Shown: positions 50,047 to 59,481, counted from the first letter of the stretch. The stretch is 64,000 bases of DNA from Hafnia psychrotolerans (GCF_014639435.1 NZ_BMFZ01000012.1:1-64000); one strand, 5' to 3'. The notes: generated by a model from the letters alone, not told the origin. Made by a program: numbers and translations.

Positions 50047-51162
50047 TTATTTGAAATCTACCATCATCAATTCTGAAATAGACTGGCCACGTGTTGTCGT
50101 GACGCATTTATCAATATAACTTCTGAATGGAGCAGGTTTAGGTATGCCCATATCCATTAAGCGCTGATTATCAAATTTGACATCTAATTCGGCAAACCCA
50201 CCATACAATTTAATAGCACGTAAGATAATCTTATCATTACATGGCCCCAGAATATTTTTGAACTGTTTTCTGATGCCGGTGAAGTCTTGATAGGAGGTTT
50301 GCTTGTACTCGTCAATAATTGTTTTAGTATTACTGGCTTTAGCAACAAAGGTATCTATTTCATGGAATGGCGTACACATCTCTTCACCGGAAGAAATATG
50401 ATAGAAGTCATGCTGAATATCCTGGTTTAGGCATAAGTTCACTAATACCATTGCACAATAATCCACAGGAATAACATCGATATTCGCATCGAAAGTGCAG
50501 GTGAATTTCTTCAGTTTGATTGCCATTAGGAATACCCAGAAAATACTGCTGGATGGGCGGCAACCGAATTGTGTATGACCGACGATGATAGAAGGTCGTG
50601 CAACCACAAATGGCATCAGCGGACATTCCTGACGAATCAGCTTTTCTATCGCGCGTTTGGATGCAGTGTACTGCACCAGATCTTCATTGTGGTCATTATC
50701 GGGCATATCTTCATAGAACACGCTGCCTTTATCAGGCATTGAGGCCATAGCCGTACCGACGTGCACAAAACGTTGTAGGCCTTTTACCCGTGCCATTCGT
50801 TTCGCAAAGATCAGTGTGCCATCAACGTTAACTTTCCACAGCACGGGATTGTTGCCAAATGACGCGATGGCAGCGCAGTTGATAACCTGTGTAATATTAT
50901 CCAGGCGCGTGTCATTAATGAAATTTTCTGGTTCAGCAAGATCGCCAATTAAAATAGAATCTTCGGTGATCAAGGCAAGCTGCTGTTCACTTAATTCAAA
51001 TTTCTTCAGGTTATTAATGATTCGGCTAAAACCTGCCGCTTTATCGTCTGCCCTGACTAATAAGAGTAATTGAACATTGTCTACTAAAGGTTGGCGAAGA
51101 ATATGTTCAACCACAGCGCCGCCGACAAAACCGGATGCGCCGGTAATTAAAATATTTGGCAT
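50047..51162 (-). CDS. NAD(P)-dependent reductase, SDR/thioester-reductase-like
   Basis: 371-residue extended short-chain dehydrogenase. The NAD(P) motif is TGASGFVGGA (residues 7-16), the active-site Tyr/Lys are in QYTASKRAIEKL (about 164-175), and VNCAAI-like and VARPSIIVGHT segments are present. The pattern resembles the NAD_binding_4 (fatty-acyl-CoA/thioester reductase) branch. Codons are AT-rich compared with flanking genes, suggesting transfer. Single gene with its own terminator. Substrate unknown. Confidence 0.7.
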   Translation of the reverse strand: MPNILITGASGFVGGAVVEHILRQPLVDNVQLLLLVRADDKAAGFSRIINNLKKFELSEQQLALITEDSILIGDLAEPENFINDTRLDNITQVINCAAIASFGNNPVLWKVNVDGTLIFAKRMARVKGLQRFVHVGTAMASMPDKGSVFYEDMPDNDHNEDLVQYTASKRAIEKLIRQECPLMPFVVARPSIIVGHTQFGCRPSSSIFWVFLMAIKLKKFTCTFDANIDVIPVDYCAMVLVNLCLNQDIQHDFYHISSGEEMCTPFHEIDTFVAKASNTKTIIDEYKQTSYQDFTGIRKQFKNILGPCNDKIILRAIKLYGGFAELDVKFDNQRLMDMGIPKPAPFRSYIDKCVTTTRGQSISELMMVDFK

Positions 51163-51434
51163 GACGATTACCTGTAACGAGAAAGTCCCGGGACAGTATC
51201 ACTGTAATTATAAACCGCATGTATACCAAATCAGATGATAAATAAACAGAGGTTAAACGAGATTGAGTGACAAATGTCGAAAGTGATGAAAATATGGAGG
51301 AATAAATATAATAAGTACCACATTTTTACACCTGGTAATAATGAGTATTTATTAATTATATAAAAATGGCGTCAGGTGTAGACGCTGCTTAAATTAGCAG
51401 GCTTAGGAATAATTTTATGGTGCTTATGTGCGCT

Positions 51435-51683
51435 TTATCTGCGTGAGTGAAGTACAGCGGTCAAATCCTCTTTGTCTGCTTGCGGTGGTTTTTTGTTAGG
51501 CTGAGTCTCAGAGATCTGTTTTGGGTGTGGCATAATCACGCCGCTTTGTGCAGGAAGTAGGCACTGCTTCTGCATTAAGATAAACTGATGGGTAAAACAG
51601 GTGCGCACAAAAAATGAGAGCGCACGGAGTGTTACAGTAAGCGTAGCGGATGCCGATAAATGGATGAGATCAGGAGTCTTCAT
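51435..51683 (-). CDS. Possible small protein of 82 residues
   Basis: ATG at 51683 with AGGAA six bases upstream opens 82 codons (MKTPDLIHLSASATLTV...). A weakly hydrophobic first half is followed by a charged Pro/Lys-rich tail ending DLTAVLHSRR. I recognise no family. It lies in a 587-base gap (51163-51749) that is AT-rich on the left and otherwise empty, divergent from the RIO kinase gene. It may be spurious. Confidence 0.25.
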   Translation of the reverse strand: MKTPDLIHLSASATLTVTLRALSFFVRTCFTHQFILMQKQCLLPAQSGVIMPHPKQISETQPNKKPPQADKEDLTAVLHSRR

Positions 51684-51749
51684 CGAAGTTCCTGAAGGGA
51701 ATATTGAGCTGGTGATTCCCTCGCGCGCGTAAATAAGGTACAAGGCTGC

Positions 51750-52607
51750 ATGAAAATCCCAAATAGAATCCAACCTCTGGTGGATGACGGCCTGATAGAC
51801 GATGTGGTCCGTCGACTAAAAAGCGGCAAAGAGGCCGACGTTTACACCGTGTTATGCGGTGGAGAGATCCGTTGCGCCAAGGTTTACAAAGAAGCCAGCC
51901 AGCGCAGTTTCAAACAGGCGGTGCAGTACCAGGAAGGGCGTAAGGTCCGCAACACTCGCAACGCGCGTGCAATGCAAAAGGGCTCGAAGTTCGGTAAGAA
52001 GCAGCAGGAAGAGACCTGGCAAACCGCTGAAGTGGATGCACTCTTTCGCCTGGCCAATGCCGGTGTGCGCGTTCCACAGCCTTATATTTGCCTTGATGGC
52101 GTGTTGTTGATGGAACTGATCACCGATGCCGAGGGACTGGTAGCGCCGCGTCTGAGCGACGTTATGCTGACGAAGGAAGAGGCGATAGACGACCATGGCA
52201 CCATGATCCGCAATATTGTGCGTATGCTGTGTGCCGGCGTCGTGCATGGGGACTTATCCGAGTTCAACGTGTTGATGGATGCTAATGGGCCGGTGATCAT
52301 CGATTTACCGCAAGCTGTCGATGCTTCCGCCAATAACCATGCGGAATCGATGTTCGAACGTGACGTGAACAATATGCGCAGTTACTACGGTCAGTTCGCG
52401 CCTGAACTGTTGGAAACGCGTTTTGCCAAAGAGATCTGGGCACTGTATGAAGATGGCAAACTGACGCCGGAAAGCGTACTGACCGGCGAGTTTGCTGAAG
52501 ACACGTCGAAAGCAGACGTGGGTTCACTGCTGGATGAGATCATCGCCGCAGAAGATGAGTACTATGACCGTCAGCGTGCGTTAAAGGAACGTGACTTCAA
52601 CGACTGA
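51750..52607 (+). CDS. RIO1-type atypical serine protein kinase
   Basis: 285-residue RIO kinase of the bacterial PA4780-like type. The N-terminal region is followed by the ATP loop KSGKEADVYTV (about 24-34), the lysine in RCAKVYKE, catalytic HGDLSEFNVLM (about 166-176) and the metal-binding aspartate in IIDLPQAVD. A long acidic C-terminus follows. RIO kinases in eukaryotes and archaea act in ribosome maturation; the bacterial role and substrate are not established. Absent from E. coli at this place. Confidence 0.85.
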   Translation: MKIPNRIQPLVDDGLIDDVVRRLKSGKEADVYTVLCGGEIRCAKVYKEASQRSFKQAVQYQEGRKVRNTRNARAMQKGSKFGKKQQEETWQTAEVDALFRLANAGVRVPQPYICLDGVLLMELITDAEGLVAPRLSDVMLTKEEAIDDHGTMIRNIVRMLCAGVVHGDLSEFNVLMDANGPVIIDLPQAVDASANNHAESMFERDVNNMRSYYGQFAPELLETRFAKEIWALYEDGKLTPESVLTGEFAEDTSKADVGSLLDEIIAAEDEYYDRQRALKERDFND

Positions 52608-52641
52608 CGTGGCGATAAACGCCGGTTGTGGTCCGAAAGGG

Positions 52642-53382
52642 CTAGTCGCGCATGACTGAATTGCGGCCACAAAAACCGGCGTTCTGCAAAATATGCTGCC
52701 CTGCTTCTGACAGAATAAATGCCGCCAGCGGCTTAGCGTCATCAGTGCAAGTTGCCAGCGCATAATTGGCGCGCTGATTGTAATCCGCCGGGATGTTGAA
52801 TACTTCCAGCGCATCATTTTCCCGCAGCAGAGTCGCATAACTGGTATAGCCGATAAACACGTCGGCTTGTCCGGTACAAATCAGCCATTCTGCCGCCGGT
52901 TTACCCTCCGGCACCTTCGCCGATGTTTTACCGCCCACCAAACGCAACGCTTTATTCCGTAATGTCGCTCCAGCATCAGGATGACGTCGTTCAATCAACT
53001 CGAACATCTGCCAGGTATAATCACCGCAAGGATCACTTCGTGGGGTTGATGTTGCGAGCCGAAAACGCGGGTCGAGCAGAACGCTCAGCCAGTTCAACTT
53101 CTCCAGTTCCGGCCCTTTGCGCGCTGTCACACACAGGCTGTTTCCGCAAAATTTTTCCACGGACAGGGCTTTACCCTGTTGTTGCAGTGCCAGCGGATGC
53201 GCCGTGTTAGCCGAAGCAAACAGATCGACTTTTTCACCCTGTTCGATACGTTCACGCAGCAACCCAGCGGGACCGAACTCGGTTAAAATTTTGCAGCCTG
53301 TTTCTTTCTGGAAAGCCTCACACAACGGTGTCCACGCTTGACGTAAACTGCCTGCTGCCAGTACTTTTATCGAATTAGTCAT
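52642..53382 (-). CDS. ModA-like substrate-binding protein without signal peptide
   Basis: About 246 residues with the ModA type-2 fold: VLAAGSLR at the start, TEFGPAGLLRERIEQGEKVDLFASAN and GYTSYATLL later. There is no signal peptide, so unlike classical ModA it appears cytoplasmic or needs a start not visible here. Two adjacent ATGs exist; the second (53382) has better spacing from CAGGAG. It follows the other binding-protein gene on the same strand after 75 bases containing an 8-bp hairpin. No permease or ATPase is nearby. Confidence 0.65.
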   Translation of the reverse strand: MTNSIKVLAAGSLRQAWTPLCEAFQKETGCKILTEFGPAGLLRERIEQGEKVDLFASANTAHPLALQQQGKALSVEKFCGNSLCVTARKGPELEKLNWLSVLLDPRFRLATSTPRSDPCGDYTWQMFELIERRHPDAGATLRNKALRLVGGKTSAKVPEGKPAAEWLICTGQADVFIGYTSYATLLRENDALEVFNIPADYNQRANYALATCTDDAKPLAAFILSEAGQHILQNAGFCGRNSVMRD

Positions 53383-53404
53383 CATTACTCCTGGTCGCCA
53401 CGAC

Positions 53405-53434
53405 GCCTCACCTTTGTAGCGTCAGGGGTGAGGC
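53405..53434 (-). promoter_or_regulatory. Intercistronic hairpin before the ModA-like gene
   Basis: GCCTCACC (53405-53412) pairs perfectly with GGTGAGGC (53427-53434). It lies in the 75-base gap between two same-strand genes and has no T run. A role in message processing or attenuation is possible but unproved. Confidence 0.35.
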
Positions 53435-53457
53435 AAACACCCTGTACGCATCATCTC

Positions 53458-54507
53458 CTACTGACCAATATAATGAGTATGGTAGAAGCGCTGATAGTAA
53501 TCATCGGCCTGTTTTTGCATATTGATGTCAGTAAACTTTTGCGGATAAAGCTTTTTCGCCATCCATAATTCGCCGATCGCCAGCGCTTCCGGCATTGGAT
53601 AGCCCCAGGCTTTGGCGTATTCCGGCATCAGATAAACGCGGTGATGTTTTACAGCGTCGATCGTCTGCCACTTTGGATCCTGGTTAATGCGATCCACGAC
53701 GTCCGGATAACGGTCCTGCACAAAGATCACCTGCGGATCCCAGGCGATCACCTGCTCCAGTGCCACCTTTTTAAAGCCTTTTACGGTTGCTGCCGCCACG
53801 TTTATTGCGCCAGCGTGCGCCATCATCAGACCGGTGTATTTACCTGAACCATAGGTGGTCAGTTCCGGATTGGCCATGTATGCGCGGATGCGCTGATCCG
53901 CTGGAATGTCTTTCAATCGCTGACTCACCCATTGGCGTTGCGAAAAAGTATAGTTGATCAATGCCTGCGCCTGCTTTTGACGGTTTACCACTTCACCAAT
54001 CAGTCTGATACCCTTTTTTAGTCCGTCATCGTAAGCTTTATCTTCATGAGTCAGTGTCGGGTTGAGTTTTTCCGCCTGATCTTTAGCATCTTCACGTAGG
54101 GAGATGGCGATGACGGCGATACCCGTCTGGCTTATCTGATCAATCATCTCCTGCGGCGCATAGTGAGTAACGAACACCACCTGCGGATGCAACGCAACCA
54201 GACTTTCCAGATTGACGCTGGTCAGGTCACCGACTTGCGCTTTATTTTCCAGCGAAGGTGCCAGACGAGCATAACCCTCGCCGAGCTGTTTTTTCCAGTT
54301 GTTCAGCACGCCGACGATGTCGTCCGTGGCATCGAGCTGTACCAGCAGATTGAGGGTCTGATGTTGCAGTACCACTACGCGGTCGACTTTATCGGGAATG
54401 GTGACCTGGCGGCCAAGCTGGTCAGTGACCTGCCGGGAAGCCCATGACGACACGGGAGCAAAACTCAGCGTAATGCCGAGCAGAAAAACGGAAGGGAAAA
54501 TGTGCAC
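53458..54507 (-). CDS. Class III periplasmic metal/oxyanion-binding protein, MolA/BtuF-like
   Basis: 349 residues with a signal peptide (VHIFPSVFLLGITLSFAPVSSWA-type) and the two-lobed helical-backbone fold of the FepB/BtuF/MolA class (DQLGRQVTIPDKVDRVVVLQ, LVALHPQVVFVT, GKYTGLMMAHAGAINVA, WDPQVIFVQDRYP). A GTG start at 54507 with AGAGGA fits; a farther ATG adds 16 residues across the operator. A ModE-like site upstream and the ModA-like partner favour molybdate or tungstate as ligand; cobalamin, haem or siderophore is possible. No permease nearby. Confidence 0.7.
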   Translation of the reverse strand: MHIFPSVFLLGITLSFAPVSSWASRQVTDQLGRQVTIPDKVDRVVVLQHQTLNLLVQLDATDDIVGVLNNWKKQLGEGYARLAPSLENKAQVGDLTSVNLESLVALHPQVVFVTHYAPQEMIDQISQTGIAVIAISLREDAKDQAEKLNPTLTHEDKAYDDGLKKGIRLIGEVVNRQKQAQALINYTFSQRQWVSQRLKDIPADQRIRAYMANPELTTYGSGKYTGLMMAHAGAINVAAATVKGFKKVALEQVIAWDPQVIFVQDRYPDVVDRINQDPKWQTIDAVKHHRVYLMPEYAKAWGYPMPEALAIGELWMAKKLYPQKFTDINMQKQADDYYQRFYHTHYIGQ

Positions 54508-54525
54508 GATAAAAATCCTCTGATT

Positions 54526-54549
54526 CGCTATGCAAAGGATTATATAACG
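54526..54549. promoter_or_regulatory. ModE-like operator
   Basis: CGCTATGC-AAAGGATT-ATATAACG has the 8-8-8 layout of the E. coli modA operator (CGTTATAT-N8-ACATAACG). The right half is nearly perfect, the left half has three changes. It lies 19 bases upstream of the GTG start of the MolA-like gene, a promoter-blocking position. ModE with molybdate would be the repressor. No modE gene is in the window. Confidence 0.55.
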
Positions 54550-54734
54550 ATACACTTCAGCATCAAGTGACTAGAATTAAACTGTTTTTTAAACGGCAGA
54601 TCACTTAGGTGCTACACGTCGCATCCGCACTGCCCAGCGGCTGAAAGTCAGGTGATTAAGAAATAATTATCCAACCGATATAGAGCTTTTTGGACTGTTT
54701 TGGCAAGCTTTCAGAAATCAATGAGGAGAACGTT

Positions 54735-55184
54735 ATGTTAATAATCGCGCCACTGGATCCTTTCACTGCGAGCTTTGACTCATTACTGGAAGAGAGCAAG
54801 CTGGAGGGACAGCGAATGTTGGTGCGCTTACGTGACAACTGGCATTCGGGGGTGAATCGCTTCGCTTTGCCTGGAGAGAGGCTTAATGGCGTTTTTTGTC
54901 TGGATGACCATCATCAACGGCGGTTGGTTGCTACCGGCGGGCGTAATATTGATCCCTACAGTCATCAACAGCGTGCTGGTCGTATCCGTCATTTGTATGT
55001 TACCCATGCTTTGCGTCGGCAGGGGATCGGGCAGTTATTGATGGCGCACCTGATCGACGGTGCATCCCTTTATTTCAATTACCTGAATACCCATGCGCCG
55101 CAAGCCGCTTACGCCTTCTACCAACGTCTTGGTTTTGAACCGGTAAGTGGGGATGAGAGTGTTACCCACCGTTTAATGTTTTGA
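54735..55184 (+). CDS. GNAT-family N-acetyltransferase
   Basis: 149-residue acetyltransferase. The acetyl-CoA loop is RHLYVTHALRRQGIGQLLM (about residues 86-104) with the RRQGIG motif. A late AAYAFYQRLGFEPV segment is the usual GNAT C-terminal part. The start at 54735 follows GAGGAG. Acceptor substrate unknown. It is a single gene between the binding-protein pair and the inositol-phosphatase-family gene. Confidence 0.8.
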   Translation: MLIIAPLDPFTASFDSLLEESKLEGQRMLVRLRDNWHSGVNRFALPGERLNGVFCLDDHHQRRLVATGGRNIDPYSHQQRAGRIRHLYVTHALRRQGIGQLLMAHLIDGASLYFNYLNTHAPQAAYAFYQRLGFEPVSGDESVTHRLMF

Positions 55185-55258
55185 ATGTTGCCTTGTCATT
55201 TCAGTGACATGATTAGGTAGCAGACTGCTTTAGCGAATTTTCAAAACAGGAAAAATTG

Positions 55259-56044
55259 ATGACCAACAATGATATGTCCAGCCGTCTGGTGAAGGCCAGT
55301 CAGATTGCCGCGCAGGCTGCCGAACTTGCGCTGAGTTATTTTAATCGCCGTGATGGTATCCAGGTCAGCAGTAAAAAGGTGCAGGACTTTGTTTCGCAGG
55401 CCGATGTGGCCGTCGAGCAGTTTATTCGCGCTCAGCTGGCAAAACATTTCCCGCATGATGGCATCATTGGCGAAGAGATGGGTGGGGTGTTAACGGATGC
55501 GGCATGCTGGGTTATTGACCCTATTGACGGTACCTCTAATTTCCTGCGCGGCTCGCCGCTGTGGGGCGTTTCCCTCGGGCTGGTGGAGCATAAAAAACCG
55601 GTGATTGGCGTGGTCGCTTTGCCGGTGCTCAATGAACAGTTTGCTGCCGAAAGTGGCAAAGGGATTTTTCGCAACGGGCAGCCTTTCGTGCGCGATGGCC
55701 GCTTTGGTGACGTGCGGATTGTGTCGCTGGGTGACAGTTCAGATGACAAACTCGATGAAGCCGCGCAATTTTATCAGGGACTGCGTGCCGCTGACTGGTC
55801 AGTACAATGTTACCGCTGTACCACGGTCGGTATGGTGTTCGCCGCAAAAGGGATTACTGACGGCCACCTGCAGCGACGCACCACTCTGTGGGATATTGCT
55901 GGTGGCGCGGTGCTCTGTCAGGAAGCGGGGCTGGAAACCGTGGTCAGTTTTGGTTCGGAAAATATTCGAGATTTGGCGGTAGCGGCGGGAACGCCAGGAT
56001 TGATGGCAATCGTTAGACCGCTTTGGGATTTACAGCCAAGGTAA
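55259..56044 (+). CDS. Inositol monophosphatase family protein
   Basis: 261-residue Mg2+-dependent phosphatase of the FIG superfamily. Metal and catalytic motifs are intact: IIGEEMGG (about residue 71), WVIDPIDGTSNF (about 85-96) and LWDIAGGAVLCQEAG (about 212-226). The start at 55259 has AGGA 8 bases upstream. The substrate could be inositol phosphate, PAP or a sugar phosphate; the motifs do not separate these. E. coli SuhB is a relative encoded elsewhere. Confidence 0.85.
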   Translation: MTNNDMSSRLVKASQIAAQAAELALSYFNRRDGIQVSSKKVQDFVSQADVAVEQFIRAQLAKHFPHDGIIGEEMGGVLTDAACWVIDPIDGTSNFLRGSPLWGVSLGLVEHKKPVIGVVALPVLNEQFAAESGKGIFRNGQPFVRDGRFGDVRIVSLGDSSDDKLDEAAQFYQGLRAADWSVQCYRCTTVGMVFAAKGITDGHLQRRTTLWDIAGGAVLCQEAGLETVVSFGSENIRDLAVAAGTPGLMAIVRPLWDLQPR

Positions 56045-56248
56045 ATCGGTTGGGTGTTGACATGATTTTAGTGTGGATGACGTTATACGTTCACCCATTA
56101 AGTAACATTCTGAATTCGTCTGGCAACCTTAAAATTACATCAATAATATCAATGATTAACAAAATGAAATATTATTTCATTTTTTTGTAAAGTTATCCAG
56201 GTTATTGCCGTTATCTCTATTTCCTGTCACTCACTTTGTTGTGTCCTG

Positions 56249-57811
56249 ATGAAAAAAATAACCAATCTCTCTGTTCTTGCCCGCTTGTTGGGGGCATTTG
56301 CAATCGTTCTTACCCTAATGCTGGTTCTGGCTGCGATGTCGGCATGGCAGTTGAGAAATATTAATCAGCAGATTGAAGACTACCGGGCGTACCGCCTGCC
56401 GGGCGTTCAATATCCGCTCGTGATGCGCGGCACACTGGCAGAGTTGCGGCTACAACAAGTGCAATACATCGCCTCACCAGAGGGGGCGCCGCGTGACGGT
56501 CATCGGGTTGAAATCATGCAGGCTGTCGCCAATTTCAAAGCGGCTGAAAACGCCTACAAAAATCTGAACAGCGGTGGCAGTCAGTCGGACTTGCTTAAGC
56601 AAATTATCCATAACTTTGAGCAGTTCTCACTGGCGAACGATCAGGTGATTGCCGCGATGGGACGCAATGATATTGAGCAAGCCACTCAAATCAGCGGTGA
56701 CAACTCGCGAAAATATCGCACACAACTGATGGCCGACCTCGCCATGCTGGTAAAAAATGAAATCAGCAACAGCGAGCAGGTCGCTGTGCAGGCCCGCAGT
56801 CATTACCATACCGCCAGCTTGCTATTCCTGGTGCTGGTGGTGTTTGCTTTGGTGCTGTCGGTCGCGATGGCATTGCTGCTGGCGCGTAATCTGAACCGGC
56901 AACTGGGGGGGGAACCGGCTTATGCGGCGGGGATCATGCAAGAAATTGCGTCGGGAAATCTGGCCACAAAAATTATTCTTAAGCCCGGTGATAACGGCAG
57001 TTTACTGGCATCACTGAGCAGCATGAGTCAGCAACTAAACCAGACCATTCATCAAATTATGAGCGGTAGCGAGTCGATCAATCATGCCGCACGCGAAATT
57101 GCGCAAGGCAATATTGATTTATCGCAGCGTACCGAGGAGCAGGCGGCGTCGCTGGTACAAACCAGCGCGAATATGCAGAACCTGACCACCACCGTCAGCC
57201 ATAACGCGGAGAATGCGCGTGAGGCCAGCCAGTTGGCACATGCGACGTCGCAGACGGCATTGCAGGGCGGCACCATTGTCAGCGGTATGCAGGCGCATAT
57301 GCGTGATGTTTCCGGCAGTTCGAAGGAGATCATCAACATCATCAGCGTGATTGAAGGTATTGCATTCCAGACCAACCTTTTGGCGCTGAATGCGGCGGTG
57401 GAAGCTGCACGGGCGGGCACTCAGGGTAAAGGGTTCGCGGTGGTCGCTAGCGAGGTCCGCGTACTGGCGCAAAAAAGCGGACAGGCGGCGAAAGAGATTA
57501 AAAATCTGATCCACGGCACCGTCAACCAAATCGCTGAAGGTTCGCAGCAAGCCGATCGTGCCAGCCAGGCGATGAACGAGATTGTCAGCTCGGTTAATAA
57601 GGTCGCGGGGATCGTCAGTGAAATTTCCACGGCCAGCACTGAGCAACATACGGGAATTCATGAAGTCGGGATTGCGGTAGAACAGATGGATCAGGTGACG
57701 CAGCAAAACGCCGCGCTGGTGGAGCAGGCCGCCGCCGCCGCGCAATCACTGACCGAACAAAGTGTCGAGTTGCGCAATGCTGTGCGATTTTTCCGCATAG
57801 CTGCAGAGTAA
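56249..57811 (+). CDS. Methyl-accepting chemotaxis protein
   Basis: 520-residue receptor. TM1 is at about residues 10-32 and TM2 at about 188-211. The periplasmic sensing domain is predicted as a four-helix bundle ([20 protein letters not shown], Tar-like N-terminal pattern), then a HAMP region. The signalling hairpin [20 protein letters not shown] (about 371-390) with [12 protein letters not shown] is intact, as are methylation helices with [10 protein letters not shown]. The C-terminal NWETF-like pentapeptide is missing; the protein ends FRIAAE. Ligand unknown. Confidence 0.9.
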   Translation: MKKITNLSVLARLLGAFAIVLTLMLVLAAMSAWQLRNINQQIEDYRAYRLPGVQYPLVMRGTLAELRLQQVQYIASPEGAPRDGHRVEIMQAVANFKAAENAYKNLNSGGSQSDLLKQIIHNFEQFSLANDQVIAAMGRNDIEQATQISGDNSRKYRTQLMADLAMLVKNEISNSEQVAVQARSHYHTASLLFLVLVVFALVLSVAMALLLARNLNRQLGGEPAYAAGIMQEIASGNLATKIILKPGDNGSLLASLSSMSQQLNQTIHQIMSGSESINHAAREIAQGNIDLSQRTEEQAASLVQTSANMQNLTTTVSHNAENAREASQLAHATSQTALQGGTIVSGMQAHMRDVSGSSKEIINIISVIEGIAFQTNLLALNAAVEAARAGTQGKGFAVVASEVRVLAQKSGQAAKEIKNLIHGTVNQIAEGSQQADRASQAMNEIVSSVNKVAGIVSEISTASTEQHTGIHEVGIAVEQMDQVTQQNAALVEQAAAAAQSLTEQSVELRNAVRFFRIAAE

Positions 57812-57973
57812 GGTCATCGCCTGCTGAGTGTTATTGCGTGAGGTTTGGCAATCAGAAGCGAGCATGGCAAGGATGAAGGAAAATAAAATAAGCACCTCGT
57901 TGTATTCACTGGAAAGGAGGCAAGACCCGACACAGTGAAGTACGTATACACGGCTAATTACAGCACAGTGATG

Positions 57974-58000
57974 ATGGCCTTTATGAAAAATAAAGGCCAT
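57974..58000. terminator. Perfect hairpin in the chemoreceptor-GST gap
   Basis: ATGGCCTTTAT (57974-57984) pairs perfectly with ATAAAGGCCAT (57990-58000), loop GAAAA. There is no T run, so it is a weak terminator or structural site. The rest of the 369-base gap holds no gene I can support. Confidence 0.4.
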
Positions 58001-58180
58001 GCATTCGTCGCTCCGTATTAAATTAATTTAAGTTTAATGCGAGGCTGGATTTAAATGAAACGAACTGCCTTGTGTTGTTACAGCATAATAAAAGTAGGCT
58101 TTTTATTGGTGTAATTACAGCCCCGCTCATATCGACTATAGTTACTGATAAATCAACCTTATCAGTTAGGAGCAGAATGC

Positions 58181-58849
58181 ATGATCACGGTTCATCATTT
58201 AAATAACTCACGCTCACAGAGAATTCTGTGGATGTTGGAAGAGTTGGACGTTCCGTACCAAATACAACGATATCAACGTGATGAAAAGACCATGCTGGCA
58301 CCAGACGCGTTGAAGAGCGTGCACCCCTTGGGGAAATCTCCCATTCTGGTGGATAACGATCTGACGCTCGCTGAGTCAGGTGCCATTATCGAGTATCTGC
58401 AAGAAGCCTATGATGCACAAGGCAACCTGAAACCTACGGATCATTTTGCAAGACAGGCATACCGTTATTGGCTGCACTATGCCGAAGGGTCGCTGATGCC
58501 AATTTTGGTGATGAAGTTAATCTTTGGACGTCTCGGTAAACCGCCGATGCCCTGGCTTATTCGTCCAATTGCCGGAGCCATTGGTAAAGGCGTACAGCAG
58601 AATTATTTGGATAAGCAACTGGCCACTCATGGTACTTATCTCGAAAAGCATCTTGCAGACAGTGCCTGGTTTGCGGGCAGCGATTTTAGCGCGGCGGATA
58701 TTCAAATGAGTTTCCCGATTGAGGCGATGGTGTCTCGCGGTGGGCTGGACAAATATCCGCATGTCAGTCGTTGGCTTGCGACCATTCAGGCGCGACCAGC
58801 CTATCAGAAAGCGCTGGAACAAGGCGGGCCTTACCATATCGGGAGTTAA
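58181..58849 (+). CDS. Glutathione S-transferase family protein
   Basis: 222-residue cytoplasmic GST. The thioredoxin-fold half begins MITVHHLNNSRSQRILWMLEEL (Ser at about residue 10 as the likely thiolate-stabilising residue) with cis-proline in GKSPILVD and LAESGAIIEYL. The helical half contains FAGSDFSAADIQMSFP. AGGAG precedes the ATG. It differs from the other GST at 41880-42500. Substrate unknown. Confidence 0.83.
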   Translation: MITVHHLNNSRSQRILWMLEELDVPYQIQRYQRDEKTMLAPDALKSVHPLGKSPILVDNDLTLAESGAIIEYLQEAYDAQGNLKPTDHFARQAYRYWLHYAEGSLMPILVMKLIFGRLGKPPMPWLIRPIAGAIGKGVQQNYLDKQLATHGTYLEKHLADSAWFAGSDFSAADIQMSFPIEAMVSRGGLDKYPHVSRWLATIQARPAYQKALEQGGPYHIGS

Positions 58850-59340
58850 CGGATATGTTGGTCATACTTCAAGTTGAAGAGAGGTTGGCCATGTTTCCTC
58901 ACCTCAATAGGATCTTTTGATTCTATATATTATGTTTTGCTGACGTTTTTAGGTTGTAAGGCGTTCCGGTGAAACATAAGTGAAACCTATTATCCCTTCG
59001 GCGGTGTTTCTCTATTATTGGCATTATGTCGAAGGTCATTCCGACGTGTTTATTGAATACGGCGTTTAATTCGCACCATTTTGTTTAAATCCTCCCTGAA
59101 CGCCAATTTTTTCGCCTGCCCGTATTGCCTGAATATCAGGCAAAATAACGTTATACATAACCCGATTATCAGGCAAAACACCAAAAAGAATGGGTTTGCG
59201 CAAATTACTGGACGATATGCATTTTTAATCAACAAATAAGACCAATTTGTCGCGAACAGGAGTTGAAAAGAGAGGGTTAATGGCCGGATAATCGTTTGCT
59301 TTGCAGTACCGTGGTATTTATTTCTGCCTTACGCGATGAG

Positions 59341-59356
59341 AGTTAAACGTTTGCCT
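59341..59356. promoter_or_regulatory. Probable PurR box before ghxP
   Basis: AGTTAAACGTTTGCCT matches 12 of 16 bases of the PurR consensus ACGCAAACGTTTGCGT, including the central AAACGTTTGC. A second weaker half-match (ATCGTTTGC, 59291-59299) lies upstream. E. coli purine permease genes of this type are PurR-controlled. The surrounding 632-base gap (58850-59481) holds no other gene that I can support. Confidence 0.55.
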
Positions 59357-59481
59357 TGGTTTTGCGCGTCGGTTCTGCCGGTTTCTCGGCACGCATTTCA
59401 CTGGGTAGGGAAGTGAACGTGACGAAACGGTTTCGTAATGACCACGCAGGCTTTTCAGCAAGACACTTCAGAGGGTTGCAC

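Noticed and set aside
49818-50054. A 78-codon plus-strand frame between the tautomerase and reductase genes
   Set aside because: It runs through the reductase terminator hairpin and overlaps the end of that gene, with no ribosome site and no recognisable product.
54556-54734. Cobalamin riboswitch upstream of the BtuF/MolA-like gene
   Set aside because: No B12-box-like consensus was seen on the minus strand, and the leader between operator and start is too short.
59050-59235. A 61-codon minus-strand frame with one hydrophobic helix in the GST-ghxP gap
   Set aside because: It starts with TTG without a ribosome site; the hydrophobic run is what AT-rich non-coding DNA often yields.
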